Positions 8,611-17,140 of a DNA stretch of 64,000 nucleotides are shown piece after piece. Position numbers and translations under genes: made by a program. Source of the DNA: Peptoniphilus gorbachii (GTDB lineage: Bacteria; Bacillota; Clostridia; Tissierellales; Peptoniphilaceae); assembly GCF_016908115.1 (NCBI RefSeq), contig NZ_JAFBDH010000001.1, positions 372,001 to 436,000 on the forward strand. Reading direction: 5' to 3'. Below the pieces are notes generated by a model. That model ran no database searches. It was not told the origin of the DNA and saw nothing but the letters and a program-made list of their open reading frames with translations. Position 1 is the first letter of the stretch. Every line of letters starts with the position of its first letter.

Positions 8611-9942
8611 TTAAAAAGTGTAATTGTCCTTAAATATTTTAATGATTTTTACCAAGCTTGTGGCATCACTTTTTTCTATTTCACATATTACAGAATTAAA
8701 TTTTTTTAATGATATCTTTAAAAGAAAATCTATAGAAGGTGTTTCTCTAAATTCATCAATTACTGATGACAAAAATATATTTTTTATTTCATCTTGGTCA
8801 TCCTTGGATATGTTTTTACTTTCAAAAAGTTTTGAAAGACACATCATATATTCGCATCTTACAAAAATAATAAATTCTGTAAAAATTTCTCCGTAGGATT
8901 CTTGTGTAATTAATTTAATAATTTTAATTAAAATATTCCAATCTAAGTCGTTATTTATAACTTTTTCAAGAATTTTAGTTATATCCTTTGAAAAGTTGTC
9001 ATAATATTTTGGTTTGTTTTCAAAAACTATGTATTCTTCAACATTTAATCCACTTCCAGATACAGAATTAATTTTATTTATTAAATTGATAAAATTTTCT
9101 CCGTAGCTTAGATCTTTATTTTTACTAGACTTCATAAATAAAAAATCTACTACAACATCAGTAATTGTTTTAATATTTATGAATAGTCCAAGTTCATCGT
9201 GAATTTTTCTAGTAAAGACATCGTGAAGAATCTTTGAAAGAAGTTTTTTTAACTGAATTTCAGCAGAAATAATCTCTGATGCATCTTGCTTTTTCACGTG
9301 ATCGTATAAAATCATGAGTTGCTTATCGATCATCTTCAAATTGTCATTAATTGAATTCAAAATTTCCCTAAAAAAGCCTTCTGTAATAATATAATTATAA
9401 TTTTTATAGAGAAGCTTGTGATCTATTTCTCCCCAAAATACATTTACAAAAGATTTTATTTGAAGTTCAAAACAATAAATAAATGAACCTGTGTCATATT
9501 CACCATCAAGTTTAAACATTGTGAAACCATTTGCAAGAGTCTGAGGCTGTGGGTCATCTAATTTAAGTCTTATCTTTTTATTTATAGTAGATTTATAATA
9601 ACCCCTATCAGATTTAATAGTGAAATCCTCAATAATTTTTTTATATAAAGCTTCTTCATCTTTAATAAAACGACATTCCACTCTAATACCAACTAGGTCT
9701 TGGATATATTTAAATCCACGAACTGGATCAGGAAATCTCATGAAAAAATTTCTTCTAATTAATTTTTCACGAAGAGATTCCTGAGTCTTAATTCTCGTGG
9801 TAATATTTGTAAGTCTGTCATCATCAGCTAGTAAATCAGAAAAATACTTTTTAAGCTCTTTATTAACTCCTGCAAGTTCAATTTTATGATAATCAAAAAG
9901 ATCTAGTACATCATCGATATAATTAAAAAGCTCAAGTTTCAT
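8611..9942 (-). CDS. RelA/SpoT-like nucleotidyltransferase domain protein, altered active site
   Basis: 443 residues. Residues 45-185 follow the (p)ppGpp synthetase fold: TTRIKTQESLREKLIRR (48-64), DLVGIRVECRF (82-92, metal aspartate kept), FELQIKS (158-164, metal glutamate kept) and FWGEIDHKLLYKN (169-181). The guanine-binding NGYxSLH motif reads NGFTMFK (138-144), so Tyr is Phe and His is Lys. There is no HD hydrolase, TGS or ACT domain. Residues 220-443 are mainly helical and unrecognised. It may be a divergent small alarmone synthetase, a synthetase with another product, or an inactive relative. It shares its direction with the downstream isomerase 7 bases away. Confidence 0.75.
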   Translation of the reverse strand: MKLELFNYIDDVLDLFDYHKIELAGVNKELKKYFSDLLADDDRLTNITTRIKTQESLREKLIRRNFFMRFPDPVRGFKYIQDLVGIRVECRFIKDEEALYKKIIEDFTIKSDRGYYKSTINKKIRLKLDDPQPQTLANGFTMFKLDGEYDTGSFIYCFELQIKSFVNVFWGEIDHKLLYKNYNYIITEGFFREILNSINDNLKMIDKQLMILYDHVKKQDASEIISAEIQLKKLLSKILHDVFTRKIHDELGLFINIKTITDVVVDFLFMKSSKNKDLSYGENFINLINKINSVSGSGLNVEEYIVFENKPKYYDNFSKDITKILEKVINNDLDWNILIKIIKLITQESYGEIFTEFIIFVRCEYMMCLSKLFESKNISKDDQDEIKNIFLSSVIDEFRETPSIDFLLKISLKKFNSVICEIEKSDATSLVKIIKIFKDNYTF

Positions 9943-9949
9943 ATTTCAC

Positions 9950-10699
9950 CTAGATATTCATTTTCACTTGGTATTTATCTTTAAGTTCAGATATTTTTTT
10001 ACTATAAAGTTCTTGTTCCTTTTGTCTTCTAACTTGCTCAGCTATTTTATCTTTCACTTCATCAAAATCAAGGTCTCTTCCTTCATTTTTTTCATTGACT
10101 TTAATGATGTGATAGCCAAATTGTGTTTTAACAGGTTCTGTAACTGTTCCAACTTCACCATTAAATACAGCATCTTCAAATTCTTTAACCATTTGTCCTT
10201 TAGTGAAAGTTCCAAGATCTCCACCCTTTTCCTTTGAAGGACAAGTAGAAAATTCTCTTGCTAGGGCTGCAAAGTCTTCGCCATTTTTAATTTTTTCGTA
10301 AATTTCTTTAGCCTTGTCTTCTTCTTCAACTAAAATGTGAGATGCATTGGCACTTTCATTTTCTTTGAAAGCTTCTTTATTATCTTCATAGAATTTTTTA
10401 ATATCGTCATCAGTAACCTTTACAGTAGCAAGAAGTTTTCCAAGAGCATAAGTCTTTAGCATACTTTCTCTAGTTTTTTCTACAACTTGTGTAAATTCAT
10501 CCTCTTTATCCATGCCCTTTTCTATTGCATCTTCATATAAAAGTGTTTGATAAACAAGTTCATTTACAACATCTTTATTCATTTCTTCTCCACCAAAATA
10601 TTGTTTAAGTTGTGGATTTAAAGAATCTATAAATAAATTATAATCTACTCCTGTAATTTTCTTGCCATTAACCTCTGCTAAAAGTTTATCTTTATCCAT
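9950..10699 (-). CDS. Parvulin-type peptidyl-prolyl isomerase, cytoplasmic form
   Basis: 249 residues from the ATG at 10699 behind GGAGG; upstream in-frame Met codons overlap that site. Residues 1-115 form a SurA/trigger-type chaperone N-domain. The PpiC/parvulin domain spans about 120-230 (ASHILVEEEDKAKEIYEKI, then FSTCPSKEKGGDLGTF and FGYHIIKV). There is no signal peptide and no lipobox, unlike secreted PrsA, so it should act inside the cell. It catalyses cis-trans isomerisation of prolyl bonds in folding proteins. It lies 7 bases upstream of the RelA-like gene in the same direction and probably shares its transcript. Confidence 0.9.
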   Translation of the reverse strand: MDKDKLLAEVNGKKITGVDYNLFIDSLNPQLKQYFGGEEMNKDVVNELVYQTLLYEDAIEKGMDKEDEFTQVVEKTRESMLKTYALGKLLATVKVTDDDIKKFYEDNKEAFKENESANASHILVEEEDKAKEIYEKIKNGEDFAALAREFSTCPSKEKGGDLGTFTKGQMVKEFEDAVFNGEVGTVTEPVKTQFGYHIIKVNEKNEGRDLDFDEVKDKIAEQVRRQKEQELYSKKISELKDKYQVKMNI

Positions 10700-10769
10700 T
10701 ATTGCCTCCATAATATATATCAAATTATAAGTTTTCTATAAGTAATGTTACCATTTGAAAAATTTTTTT

Positions 10770-11495
10770 TCAACTAATATACTCTGTTAAAACTCTTGCA
10801 TACATTATATTTCTCTCTCTATTTTTAAAGAAAAAATATAAGCCATTTTCTTTGGCATATACATCTATATAGACATGATCTCCTAGTTTTAATTCCTTTG
10901 TGTAATTTATGTTTATATCAGTAAATTTTACTTTAGAAAACTTAGTTGGTAATGCTTCATATAAAAGTTCTGCATAAATACTGTTGTTTACATGCTTGTT
11001 AAAGTCAATATCTCTTTTTAATATCTTATAATCAAAATTATTTACAGTTTCTAAATCTTTAGGCTCATTAATTCTTTCTATTTTATCAAAATTTTTCACA
11101 TCATAAATTTTATAAATTTCAATAATTTTTTTAGGAATACTTATTGGCTTTATAGTTTTTAAATCAACTAATAAAAAATTGGCTGTAGCACTTGCAATTT
11201 TTTCACTTCCCAAAAATATTTCATATTCACGCGAAGTTATTAGGCTTTTAAAAGAACTTGTCCAAGTTATAATGTTTATTTTTTCAAAGGCTTTTGGATA
11301 CTTTAAAATATTTATCTTCCACTTATAAAGCATCCAGGTATAGCCATTTTTAACTAATTCTTCATTACTAAGTCCCATAGATTTAGAGTGACAATTTGAA
11401 GTTTCTATTAAATAATTAATTATATGATTAAGAGGAAGTTCCTTATATCTACATAAAAATTCTTCCACAATAAATTCTCTTGAATATTTATTCAT
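10770..11495 (-). CDS. Acyl-ACP thioesterase (FatA/FatB type)
   Basis: 241 residues; the ATG at 11495 has GGAGG five bases upstream, so the TTG/ATG codons just before it are rejected. Two hot-dog halves are visible: the first contains GYTWMLYKWKINILKYPKAF, the second FNKHVNNSIYAELL, where the Asn and His are the usual catalytic residues (D-x-N-x-H-V-N-N). The family releases fatty acids from acyl carrier protein. In bacteria that scavenge lipids it may adjust chain length or supply free acids. It stands alone, with a gap on each side, opposite the glmS ribozyme leader. Confidence 0.9.
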   Translation of the reverse strand: MNKYSREFIVEEFLCRYKELPLNHIINYLIETSNCHSKSMGLSNEELVKNGYTWMLYKWKINILKYPKAFEKINIITWTSSFKSLITSREYEIFLGSEKIASATANFLLVDLKTIKPISIPKKIIEIYKIYDVKNFDKIERINEPKDLETVNNFDYKILKRDIDFNKHVNNSIYAELLYEALPTKFSKVKFTDININYTKELKLGDHVYIDVYAKENGLYFFFKNRERNIMYARVLTEYIS

Positions 11496-11579
11496 TTTTG
11501 CCTCCAAATATATTTTAACACAATAATTTTTAAAATTTTTTTATTATATTTTTCAAAAAGCTTACAAAATCTTTAAAAG

Positions 11580-11608
11580 TTTACTTTAAATAGGGCTTAT
11601 GTTAAAAT
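11580..11608 (+). promoter_or_regulatory. glmS promoter
   Basis: Possible -35 TTTACT (11580-11585), spacer of 17 and -10 TAAAAT (11603-11608) preceded by TG, an extended -10. The predicted start near 11615 lies about 20 bases before the ribozyme cleavage site. Confidence 0.6.
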
Positions 11609-11629
11609 CAACAGAAGAGATAAAAATAA

Positions 11630-11765
11630 TTAAAGCGCCTGAGCCCAAGTGGCTGACGAGGGGTAGAGTTATCGAAAATCGGCGGATGCTCTAAAGGTTT
11701 CACAGCCTAAACATTTTAAAAAAAATGAAAGCAATTTTATAACAAAATAAATGTAGTGAGTCTCT
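11630..11765 (+). ncRNA. glmS self-cleaving ribozyme/riboswitch
   Basis: Leader of glmS with the conserved core elements of the glucosamine-6-phosphate-activated ribozyme: AAAGCGCCTG at the 5' end (cleavage expected just before G at 11635), GACGAGGGGTAGAGTTATCG (11654-11673) and AATCGGCGGATGCTCT (11677-11692) followed by AAAGG and a shorter P3/P4 region. Bound GlcN6P triggers self-cleavage and mRNA decay, giving feedback control of GlcN6P synthesis. The 3' boundary is approximate. The match to the well known B. subtilis/Thermoanaerobacter consensus and the gene immediately downstream make the call firm. Confidence 0.95.
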
Positions 11766-11786
11766 AATAAATTTGGAGGTATAAAT

Positions 11787-13613
11787 ATGTGCGGAATAGT
11801 TGGATACATTGGAAAAAACAATGCAACAAAATTAGTTCTGGAAGGTCTAAAAAAATTAGAATACAGAGGTTATGACTCTGCTGGACTTTCTATGATAAGA
11901 GATAATAAACTTGTGACTTTTAAAAAGAAGGGTCGCATAAAAGTTTTGGAAGATTCCTTTGACCAAGATGAATTTTCTTCAAATATTTGTATTGGTCACA
12001 CTAGATGGGCAACACATGGGGAGCCAAATGAAATAAATGCTCACCCTCACCTTTCTAGTGATGGAAAAATTTCTGTAGTTCACAATGGCATTATAGAAAA
12101 TTATTTAGAACTTAGAAATGATTTGACAAATAAGGGCTTTAAATTCCTTTCACAAACAGATACAGAAGTAATTCCAAATGTTATTTCTGATAATTATAAG
12201 GGTGACATTCTTGAAGCTGTCTTTAAAGCCACAGAAATTTTAAGGGGAGCCTATAGTCTTGGCATAATAGTTGAAAATGAAGCTAATAGACTTATTGCTG
12301 TTAGAAATTCTTCTCCTCTTCTTTTTGCAATTTGTGATGATGGATATTTTGTGGCAAGTGATATTACATCTGTCATTGAACATACAAATAAAGTGATTTA
12401 TCTTGAAGACGGCGATGTTGTCGATATGAAAGATGGATCTTATACAATTTATGATAAATTTCATAAAGCTGTTGAAAGAAAAATAACTGAAGTTGAAATT
12501 TCTGCAGCTGATGCATCAAAGGAAGGCTACGATCACTTTTTAATTAAAGAAATTCATGAACAACCTCGTGTTCTTCGTGAAGTTATTTCAATTAAACACA
12601 AAGACTATAAAATAAATCTTCCAGCTGAAGGAAGTTTCTCATTAGAAGAACTAAGAAAGTTTAATAAAATTTACATCACAGCTTGTGGAACTGCTTTTCA
12701 CGCAGGTGAAGCAGGAAAATTTGCCATTGAAAATCTTGCAAAAATTCCTGTTATTTCAGAAATCGCTTCTGAATTTAGATACAAGAATATGTTTGTTGAT
12801 GACAAGTCTCTTGTAATTTTTGTTTCACAATCTGGTGAAACTGCTGACACACTAGCAGCTCTTAAAGAAGCAAAAAAGCAAGGTGCAAAGACACTTGCAA
12901 TAACAAATGTAGTTGGCTCATCTATTTCAAGAGAAGCTGATAAAGTTGTTTATTGCTATGCTGGTCCAGAAATTTCTGTGGCATCAACTAAGGCTTACAC
13001 AACGCAAGTTATTTCACTATATTTCTTGGCAATGGATATTGCTCTTAAACTAAATAGAATAAGTGAAGACGAAGTTAAAGAAATTATTAAAAGTATGGAA
13101 AAACTCCCATCACAAATCGAAGAAATTTTAAAACATAAAGATACTTTTGAAGATATTGCTGAGTTAATTAAAGATGCAAAATCAATTTTCTACACAGGAA
13201 GAAGTCTTGATTATATAACTGCAAAAGAAGGAGCCTTAAAGCTAAAAGAAATTTCATATATTCACACAGAATCCTTCCCTTCTGGAGAATTAAAACATGG
13301 ATCTATTGCTCTTATTGAAGAAGGCACACCAGTTATATCAGTGGCAACACAAAGTCAAATCTTAGAAAAAACTATTTCTAATAATCAAGAGTTAATAGCA
13401 AGGGGAGCAACAGTAATTTCCATTGCAGAAGAAAAAAATTATTTCGTGAGAGATTCATCAAATGTCATGATTGAAATTCCAGATACAATTGATTTATTGA
13501 CGCCACTTCTTGCAGTAATACCTGAACAATTAATTGCTTATTACACATCAGTCCTACTAGGAAATGATGTTGATAAGCCAAGAAATTTAGCAAAATCAGT
13601 TACAGTTGAATAA
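11787..13613 (+). CDS. glmS: Glutamine--fructose-6-phosphate aminotransferase
   Basis: 608 residues, full family length. Cys2 of MCGIVGYIG is the glutaminase nucleophile. The N-terminal amidotransferase domain (1-240) contains CIGHTRWATHG and AHPHLSSDGKISVVHNG. Two SIS sugar-isomerase domains follow, with TACGTAFHAGEAG, FVSQSGETADT and the terminal DKPRNLAKSVTVE. It makes glucosamine-6-phosphate, the first committed step to UDP-GlcNAc for peptidoglycan. The start ATG has GGAGG upstream and the ribozyme controls it. Confidence 0.98.
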   Translation: MCGIVGYIGKNNATKLVLEGLKKLEYRGYDSAGLSMIRDNKLVTFKKKGRIKVLEDSFDQDEFSSNICIGHTRWATHGEPNEINAHPHLSSDGKISVVHNGIIENYLELRNDLTNKGFKFLSQTDTEVIPNVISDNYKGDILEAVFKATEILRGAYSLGIIVENEANRLIAVRNSSPLLFAICDDGYFVASDITSVIEHTNKVIYLEDGDVVDMKDGSYTIYDKFHKAVERKITEVEISAADASKEGYDHFLIKEIHEQPRVLREVISIKHKDYKINLPAEGSFSLEELRKFNKIYITACGTAFHAGEAGKFAIENLAKIPVISEIASEFRYKNMFVDDKSLVIFVSQSGETADTLAALKEAKKQGAKTLAITNVVGSSISREADKVVYCYAGPEISVASTKAYTTQVISLYFLAMDIALKLNRISEDEVKEIIKSMEKLPSQIEEILKHKDTFEDIAELIKDAKSIFYTGRSLDYITAKEGALKLKEISYIHTESFPSGELKHGSIALIEEGTPVISVATQSQILEKTISNNQELIARGATVISIAEEKNYFVRDSSNVMIEIPDTIDLLTPLLAVIPEQLIAYYTSVLLGNDVDKPRNLAKSVTVE

Positions 13614-13621
13614 AAGAAAAG

Positions 13622-13643
13622 AGCTGCATAGTGCAGCTTTTTT
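13622..13643 (+). terminator. Intrinsic terminator of glmS
   Basis: AGCTGCA / TGCAGCT stem with a three-base loop followed by a run of T residues, 8 bases after the glmS stop codon. Confidence 0.9.
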
Positions 13644-13645
13644 AG

Positions 13646-13674
13646 TTTTCATAAAGACTTTTCGGGTATATAAT
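13646..13674 (+). promoter_or_regulatory. Promoter of the CNNM/CorC-type gene
   Basis: TTTTCA (13646-13651), spacer of 17, perfect TATAAT (13669-13674). The predicted start near 13681 leaves a leader of only about 14 bases that carries the GGAG ribosome-binding site. The -35 box lies directly after the T-run of the glmS terminator. Confidence 0.75.
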
Positions 13675-13694
13675 AAAAGATGGAGTTGAATTTT

Positions 13695-14945
13695 ATGAAT
13701 GAGTACATTTACTTACTTATATTCCTTGTGGCACTTTACCTTTCCTATTTGTTTACACTTATAGAAAATGCCTATCTTGCCCTTGGACCAGTAAAAATGT
13801 CAAAACTTGAAGACTTAGAAGTAAAAAATCTTACAATAATAAAAAAACTAGTAAAAAAAGAAAATATTTATTCTTCAACACTTTTGTTAGATTATTTTTC
13901 CAATTCTATAGCTGTAATTTTTATGTCTCTATTTTTCTTTCATAGATGGAATCATTTTGGAATAATTTTAGGAATATTATTATCAACAATTATAGTAATA
14001 ATTTTTGGAGAAACTTTACCTAGAAATTTTGGCAAAAATAATTATGAAAGCATTGTGCCAAAGTACGCAAAATTTTTAAATTTTTTAATAATTTTTATGC
14101 GTCCTCTTTCCATGCTAATTAACTTCTTGTCACAAAGCATAATTAAAATAGTTATTAAGGACAAGACTTACAAGGAGCCAATTATTACAGAAGAGGATTT
14201 AATCGATGCAATGGATCTTAGCATGGAAGAAGGAATAATAAATAAAAACGAGTCCATGATGATTCAAAATGTAATAGGATTTAAGGACAATTTTGCAAAA
14301 GACATTATGACACCAAGGACAGACATAGTGGCAATTGACATAGAAGATGATTACGATGAAATCATGGAAAAAATATCAAAATTTTCTTATTCAAGGATGC
14401 CAGTTTTTGAGGATAATTTAGACAATATAATTGGCATTTTAAATGTAAAGGAACTCTTTCATATGGATAGGACTAAGACGCTCGCTGAAAATAAATCTTA
14501 TTTTAAAAAGCCTTTTTTCACTTATGAATATAAGCCTACGGGAACACTTTTTTCTGAAATGAGGCAAAATAAATTATCTGTTGCTATAGTTACTGACGAA
14601 TACGGTGGAACTGAAGGCATGATCACCTTTGAAGATATTATAGAAAAAATCGTGGGACAAATTTCTGACGAGTATGACACAGAAGAAGACGAAGACATAA
14701 TAAATATTGGACCTGGAAAATATTTAATTGACGCTTCAGTAAATATTGACGAAATAAATCAAAAATTTGGAACAGAACTTGAATGCCAAGAATTTGATTC
14801 CCTTGGTGGATTTATAATCGAAAATATTGACAGATTTCCAAAATTAAATGAAGTTTTAAATATTTCCGATTTAAAATTTACAATAGCAAAGAAAACAAAA
14901 AATAGAATAGAAAAAATAATTCTCGAGTTTCCAAAAAATAAATAA
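13695..14945 (+). CDS. CNNM/CorC-family membrane protein (DUF21, CBS pair)
   Basis: 416 residues. A DUF21 transmembrane domain (about 1-170) has hydrophobic helices and FGETLPRNFG. Two CBS domains follow: DIMTPRTDIVAIDIED, YSRMPVFEDNLDNIIGILN, and AIVTDEYGGTEGMITFEDII. The C-terminal CorC_HlyC domain (about 330-416) is present. Family members are implicated in Mg2+ or Na+ export, with CBS domains sensing adenine nucleotides; the hemolysin label is historical. An ATG five codons earlier (13680) has no ribosome-binding site and coincides with the predicted transcription start, so 13695 is preferred. Single-gene transcript between promoter and terminator. Confidence 0.9.
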   Translation: MNEYIYLLIFLVALYLSYLFTLIENAYLALGPVKMSKLEDLEVKNLTIIKKLVKKENIYSSTLLLDYFSNSIAVIFMSLFFFHRWNHFGIILGILLSTIIVIIFGETLPRNFGKNNYESIVPKYAKFLNFLIIFMRPLSMLINFLSQSIIKIVIKDKTYKEPIITEEDLIDAMDLSMEEGIINKNESMMIQNVIGFKDNFAKDIMTPRTDIVAIDIEDDYDEIMEKISKFSYSRMPVFEDNLDNIIGILNVKELFHMDRTKTLAENKSYFKKPFFTYEYKPTGTLFSEMRQNKLSVAIVTDEYGGTEGMITFEDIIEKIVGQISDEYDTEEDEDIINIGPGKYLIDASVNIDEINQKFGTELECQEFDSLGGFIIENIDRFPKLNEVLNISDLKFTIAKKTKNRIEKIILEFPKNK

Positions 14946-14950
14946 AAAAT

Positions 14951-15000
14951 AATCCCACAAGCCTAACAGATACTTTCTTTACTGGCTTGGGGATTTTTTT
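14951..15000 (+). terminator. Intrinsic terminator of the CNNM/CorC-type gene
   Basis: Stem AATCCC-A-CAAGCC pairs with GGCTTG-GGGATT (14984-14995) with one bulged A, followed by a run of seven Ts. Confidence 0.85.
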
Positions 15001-15015
15001 ATGCAATAAATGAAT

Positions 15016-15044
15016 AAAAAAATAGAGCAAGCCTTAACTTGCTC
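15016..15044 (-). terminator. Intrinsic terminator of gltS
   Basis: GAGCAAG / CTTGCTC stem with a six-base loop; on the minus strand it is followed by TATTTTTTT. It starts 12 bases beyond the gltS stop codon. Confidence 0.88.
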
Positions 15045-15056
15045 CATAAAAATTTT

Positions 15057-16319
15057 CTACATTCCACTTACTATCTTTCCAAAGAAGGACAAGAACAATG
15101 GATTATAAATATCGTCAATAATAACAGCAAAGGATGGATAAAGTACCCAAGCTATGTTATTGTAACCATAAGTATCCATAACAGCCTTTGTATTTGCTAC
15201 AGCATTAGGGCCAGATCCGCATCCCCAACCACAGTTTCCTGCTGCCATAACAGCTGCTCCATAATTTTTGCCAAAAATTCTGTAAGAAATAAAGATAGAA
15301 AATAATGCCATTAAAACAGCTTGTGATGCTAAAACAATACCCATTTGACCTAAGTGACTTAATAATTTTGTAATATCAATTGTCATAAGAACTAGGGCTA
15401 GATAAAGTTCTAGGAACATATGCTCAATAGCACCGACTTCTGATACATAAGTATCTTTTCCCATTTTTTCAATAACATTTCTTGCAATTGCTCCTGCAAA
15501 AAGACAACCTATAAATTTAGGCATTTCTATTCCAGGGATATTGTCAAGTAAGAAATAAATTGGCATACCTAAAGCTGAAACAAGAAGAACCATAGCAAAG
15601 GCAACAATCATTCTGCTATCAACTAGAGGATGAACTACATTTGTATGTTCAGATTCTGGTTTGTCATTTGGATCAGCTTTTAAGCCGTGTTTGCTAATTA
15701 AAAAGGCAGCAACTGGTCCACCAATTAGTGAGCCAATAATGTTTCCCATAGTTCCTGCTGCAACACCGATTTCAGTTACACCATCAGGTGCTCCCCATTT
15801 AGCAAAAATTGGTCCAAAGGCAGAGGCAGTTCCAACACCACCTGACATAGAAGCAGATGAACATTGAAGTGCATATAATGGGTGCATGCCAATAGCTTTA
15901 CCTACTACTACTCCCAAAATATCTTGTAAAGTTATTAATAAACAAGCTGCAAAGGCAATATTGAAAATAAGTTTTCCACCAGCCTTCTTAAACAATGAGG
16001 CAGAAAATCCATATCCAACAGTTAAGAAGAATATATTTTGTGCCAAATCCTTAGTTATCTTAGCATCAAAGCTAAGGGCTATTATACCTGATAGTTTAAT
16101 TATTGCTACAATTATTGAAAAAATTAATCCTGAAACAACTGGTGCAGGTATAGCGTACTTCTTCAAGGCCTTTGAATGGCTTACACACCATCTACCAGAG
16201 AAAATTACTAAAGCAGCAATACCTAATGTACATAAGTATTCAAATTGAAAAGTTGCTACTTCCCCATTTTCGCCAGGAGTATAAGTTCCAAAATATCCAA
16301 GAACATCATTTAATGTCAT
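15057..16319 (-). CDS. gltS: Sodium/glutamate symporter
   Basis: 420 residues, highly hydrophobic with about ten transmembrane segments, full length for the ESS family (TC 2.A.27). Family signatures include the two inverted GG-rich re-entrant loops: SSASMSGGVGTASAFGP (about 175-191) and AAGNCGWGCGSGPNAVANTK (about 360-379). It imports glutamate with Na+. The ATG follows AGGGAGG. A single-gene transcript is indicated by its own promoter, a palindromic operator candidate in the leader and a terminator. Glutamate is a likely major energy source for such anaerobes. Confidence 0.95.
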   Translation of the reverse strand: MTLNDVLGYFGTYTPGENGEVATFQFEYLCTLGIAALVIFSGRWCVSHSKALKKYAIPAPVVSGLIFSIIVAIIKLSGIIALSFDAKITKDLAQNIFFLTVGYGFSASLFKKAGGKLIFNIAFAACLLITLQDILGVVVGKAIGMHPLYALQCSSASMSGGVGTASAFGPIFAKWGAPDGVTEIGVAAGTMGNIIGSLIGGPVAAFLISKHGLKADPNDKPESEHTNVVHPLVDSRMIVAFAMVLLVSALGMPIYFLLDNIPGIEMPKFIGCLFAGAIARNVIEKMGKDTYVSEVGAIEHMFLELYLALVLMTIDITKLLSHLGQMGIVLASQAVLMALFSIFISYRIFGKNYGAAVMAAGNCGWGCGSGPNAVANTKAVMDTYGYNNIAWVLYPSFAVIIDDIYNPLFLSFFGKIVSGM

Positions 16320-16358
16320 ATTTAAACCTCCCTAAAAAAATTTTTTACATACAAAACT

Positions 16359-16379
16359 TATAAATCTATAAGATTTATA
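16359..16379. promoter_or_regulatory. 21-bp palindrome in the gltS leader, operator candidate
   Basis: TATAAATCT-ATA-AGATTTATA is a perfect 9+9 inverted repeat with a 3-base centre. It lies just downstream of the -10 box of gltS, covering roughly +4 to +24, where a repressor would block transcription. The protein that binds it is unknown. Confidence 0.5.
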
Positions 16380-16388
16380 TGATGCTTA

Positions 16389-16394
16389 ATTATA
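16389..16394 (-). promoter_or_regulatory. gltS promoter, extended -10
   Basis: On the minus strand TGC precedes a perfect TATAAT, giving an extended -10; no good -35 box is seen 17 bases upstream. The same TTGTGCTATAAT string occurs upstream of the DUF5317 gene. Confidence 0.55.
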
Positions 16395-16492
16395 GCACAA
16401 GTTTCATCACTTTACCATAAAATTTGTTATTTGAATATAGTTTTGTATTTTAAATATTAAACTTTTTATTCTAATAAAATATTCTTTACAAT

Positions 16493-16516
16493 TTAATGTT
16501 CTTTTTAATGTTCTTT
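16493..16516 (+). repeat. Tandem 12-bp direct repeat
   Basis: TTAATGTTCTTT occurs twice in direct succession in the 305-base gap between gltS and the frameshifted remnant. The rest of that gap is AT-rich and holds only the gltS promoter and palindrome and a possible TATAAT at 16564-16569 for the remnant gene. Confidence 0.7.
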
Positions 16517-16624
16517 AATTTAACGCATTAAACTTTTACTTTTAAAAAAAAGGTTCCTTCCCTTATAATTAATTTAAAGGCAGAAATTAATTTATGATTT
16601 TACAATAAAAGAAAAGGGGTTTAA

Positions 16625-17003
16625 ATGAGAACTAGAAATCGAAAAAGAAAATCTATATTTTTTAAAATTTTAATTGTAATAATTTTTTATTGTTACTTGC
16701 CCTTTCGACAATATTTTTGTATAAAAGTTTTTTAAGCGGAAAACTTCCGATAAAAAATTCTAAAGAAAATTTAGACTATGCAGTTTATAAAAAGGATGAC
16801 TATAATCCTTTTATAGTGTTTACAATGATAAGTCCAATGACAAGGATAATACAGTCGTTTATTATAAGGTTGATAAAAATGAGGACGATCATACCTATGA
16901 CTTAATGAGGTATGAGAATGGAGAATCTATTTTAGTAGACACTGGTGTGGGAATTTATACCTATTTCTATAAAACAAATTACGAGTGGGAAAGTAGTCTA
17001 TAA
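16625..17003 (+). pseudogene. Frameshifted remnant of a small membrane-anchored or secreted protein
   Basis: Starts with ATG after AAAAGGGG. Frame one reads MRTRNRKRKSIFFKILIVII (basic, then hydrophobic) but soon stops. The hydrophobic stretch continues in a second frame as LLALSTIFLYKSFLSGKLPI and on to YAVYKKDDYNPFIV. It then continues in the third frame as SVYNDKSNDKDNTVVYYKVD to YKTNYEWESSL and a TAA at 17001-17003. Two frame changes, near 16690 and near 16815, thus join one plausible 125-residue protein with an N-terminal signal anchor and a polar Tyr/Asp-rich outer domain. No family recognised. Sequencing error in homopolymers is an alternative explanation, mainly for the first shift (T-run). 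Confidence 0.6.
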
Positions 17004-17085
17004 CAAGCTATTAAAAAAATAATTTGATAATTAAATTATTGCTAAATCAACTAATGTATAATGGATAATTCATAATAAAAAAATA

Positions 17086-17117
17086 AGAGATTCCTATATC
17101 TAAAGGAATCTCTTTTC
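17086..17117. terminator. Bidirectional intrinsic terminator
   Basis: AGAGATTCC / GGAATCTCT stem with a ten-base loop, T-rich on the plus side and an A-run (17077-17083) on the other. Located between the remnant gene and the convergent gene ending at 17141. Confidence 0.88.
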
Positions 17118-17140
17118 TTTTCTTATTTTTTAATTATCAA

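Noticed and set aside
13695-14945. Hemolysin function for the CNNM/CorC-type protein, and likewise for TlyA
   Set aside because: These are inherited names; the domains indicate an ion-transport-related membrane protein and an rRNA methyltransferase.
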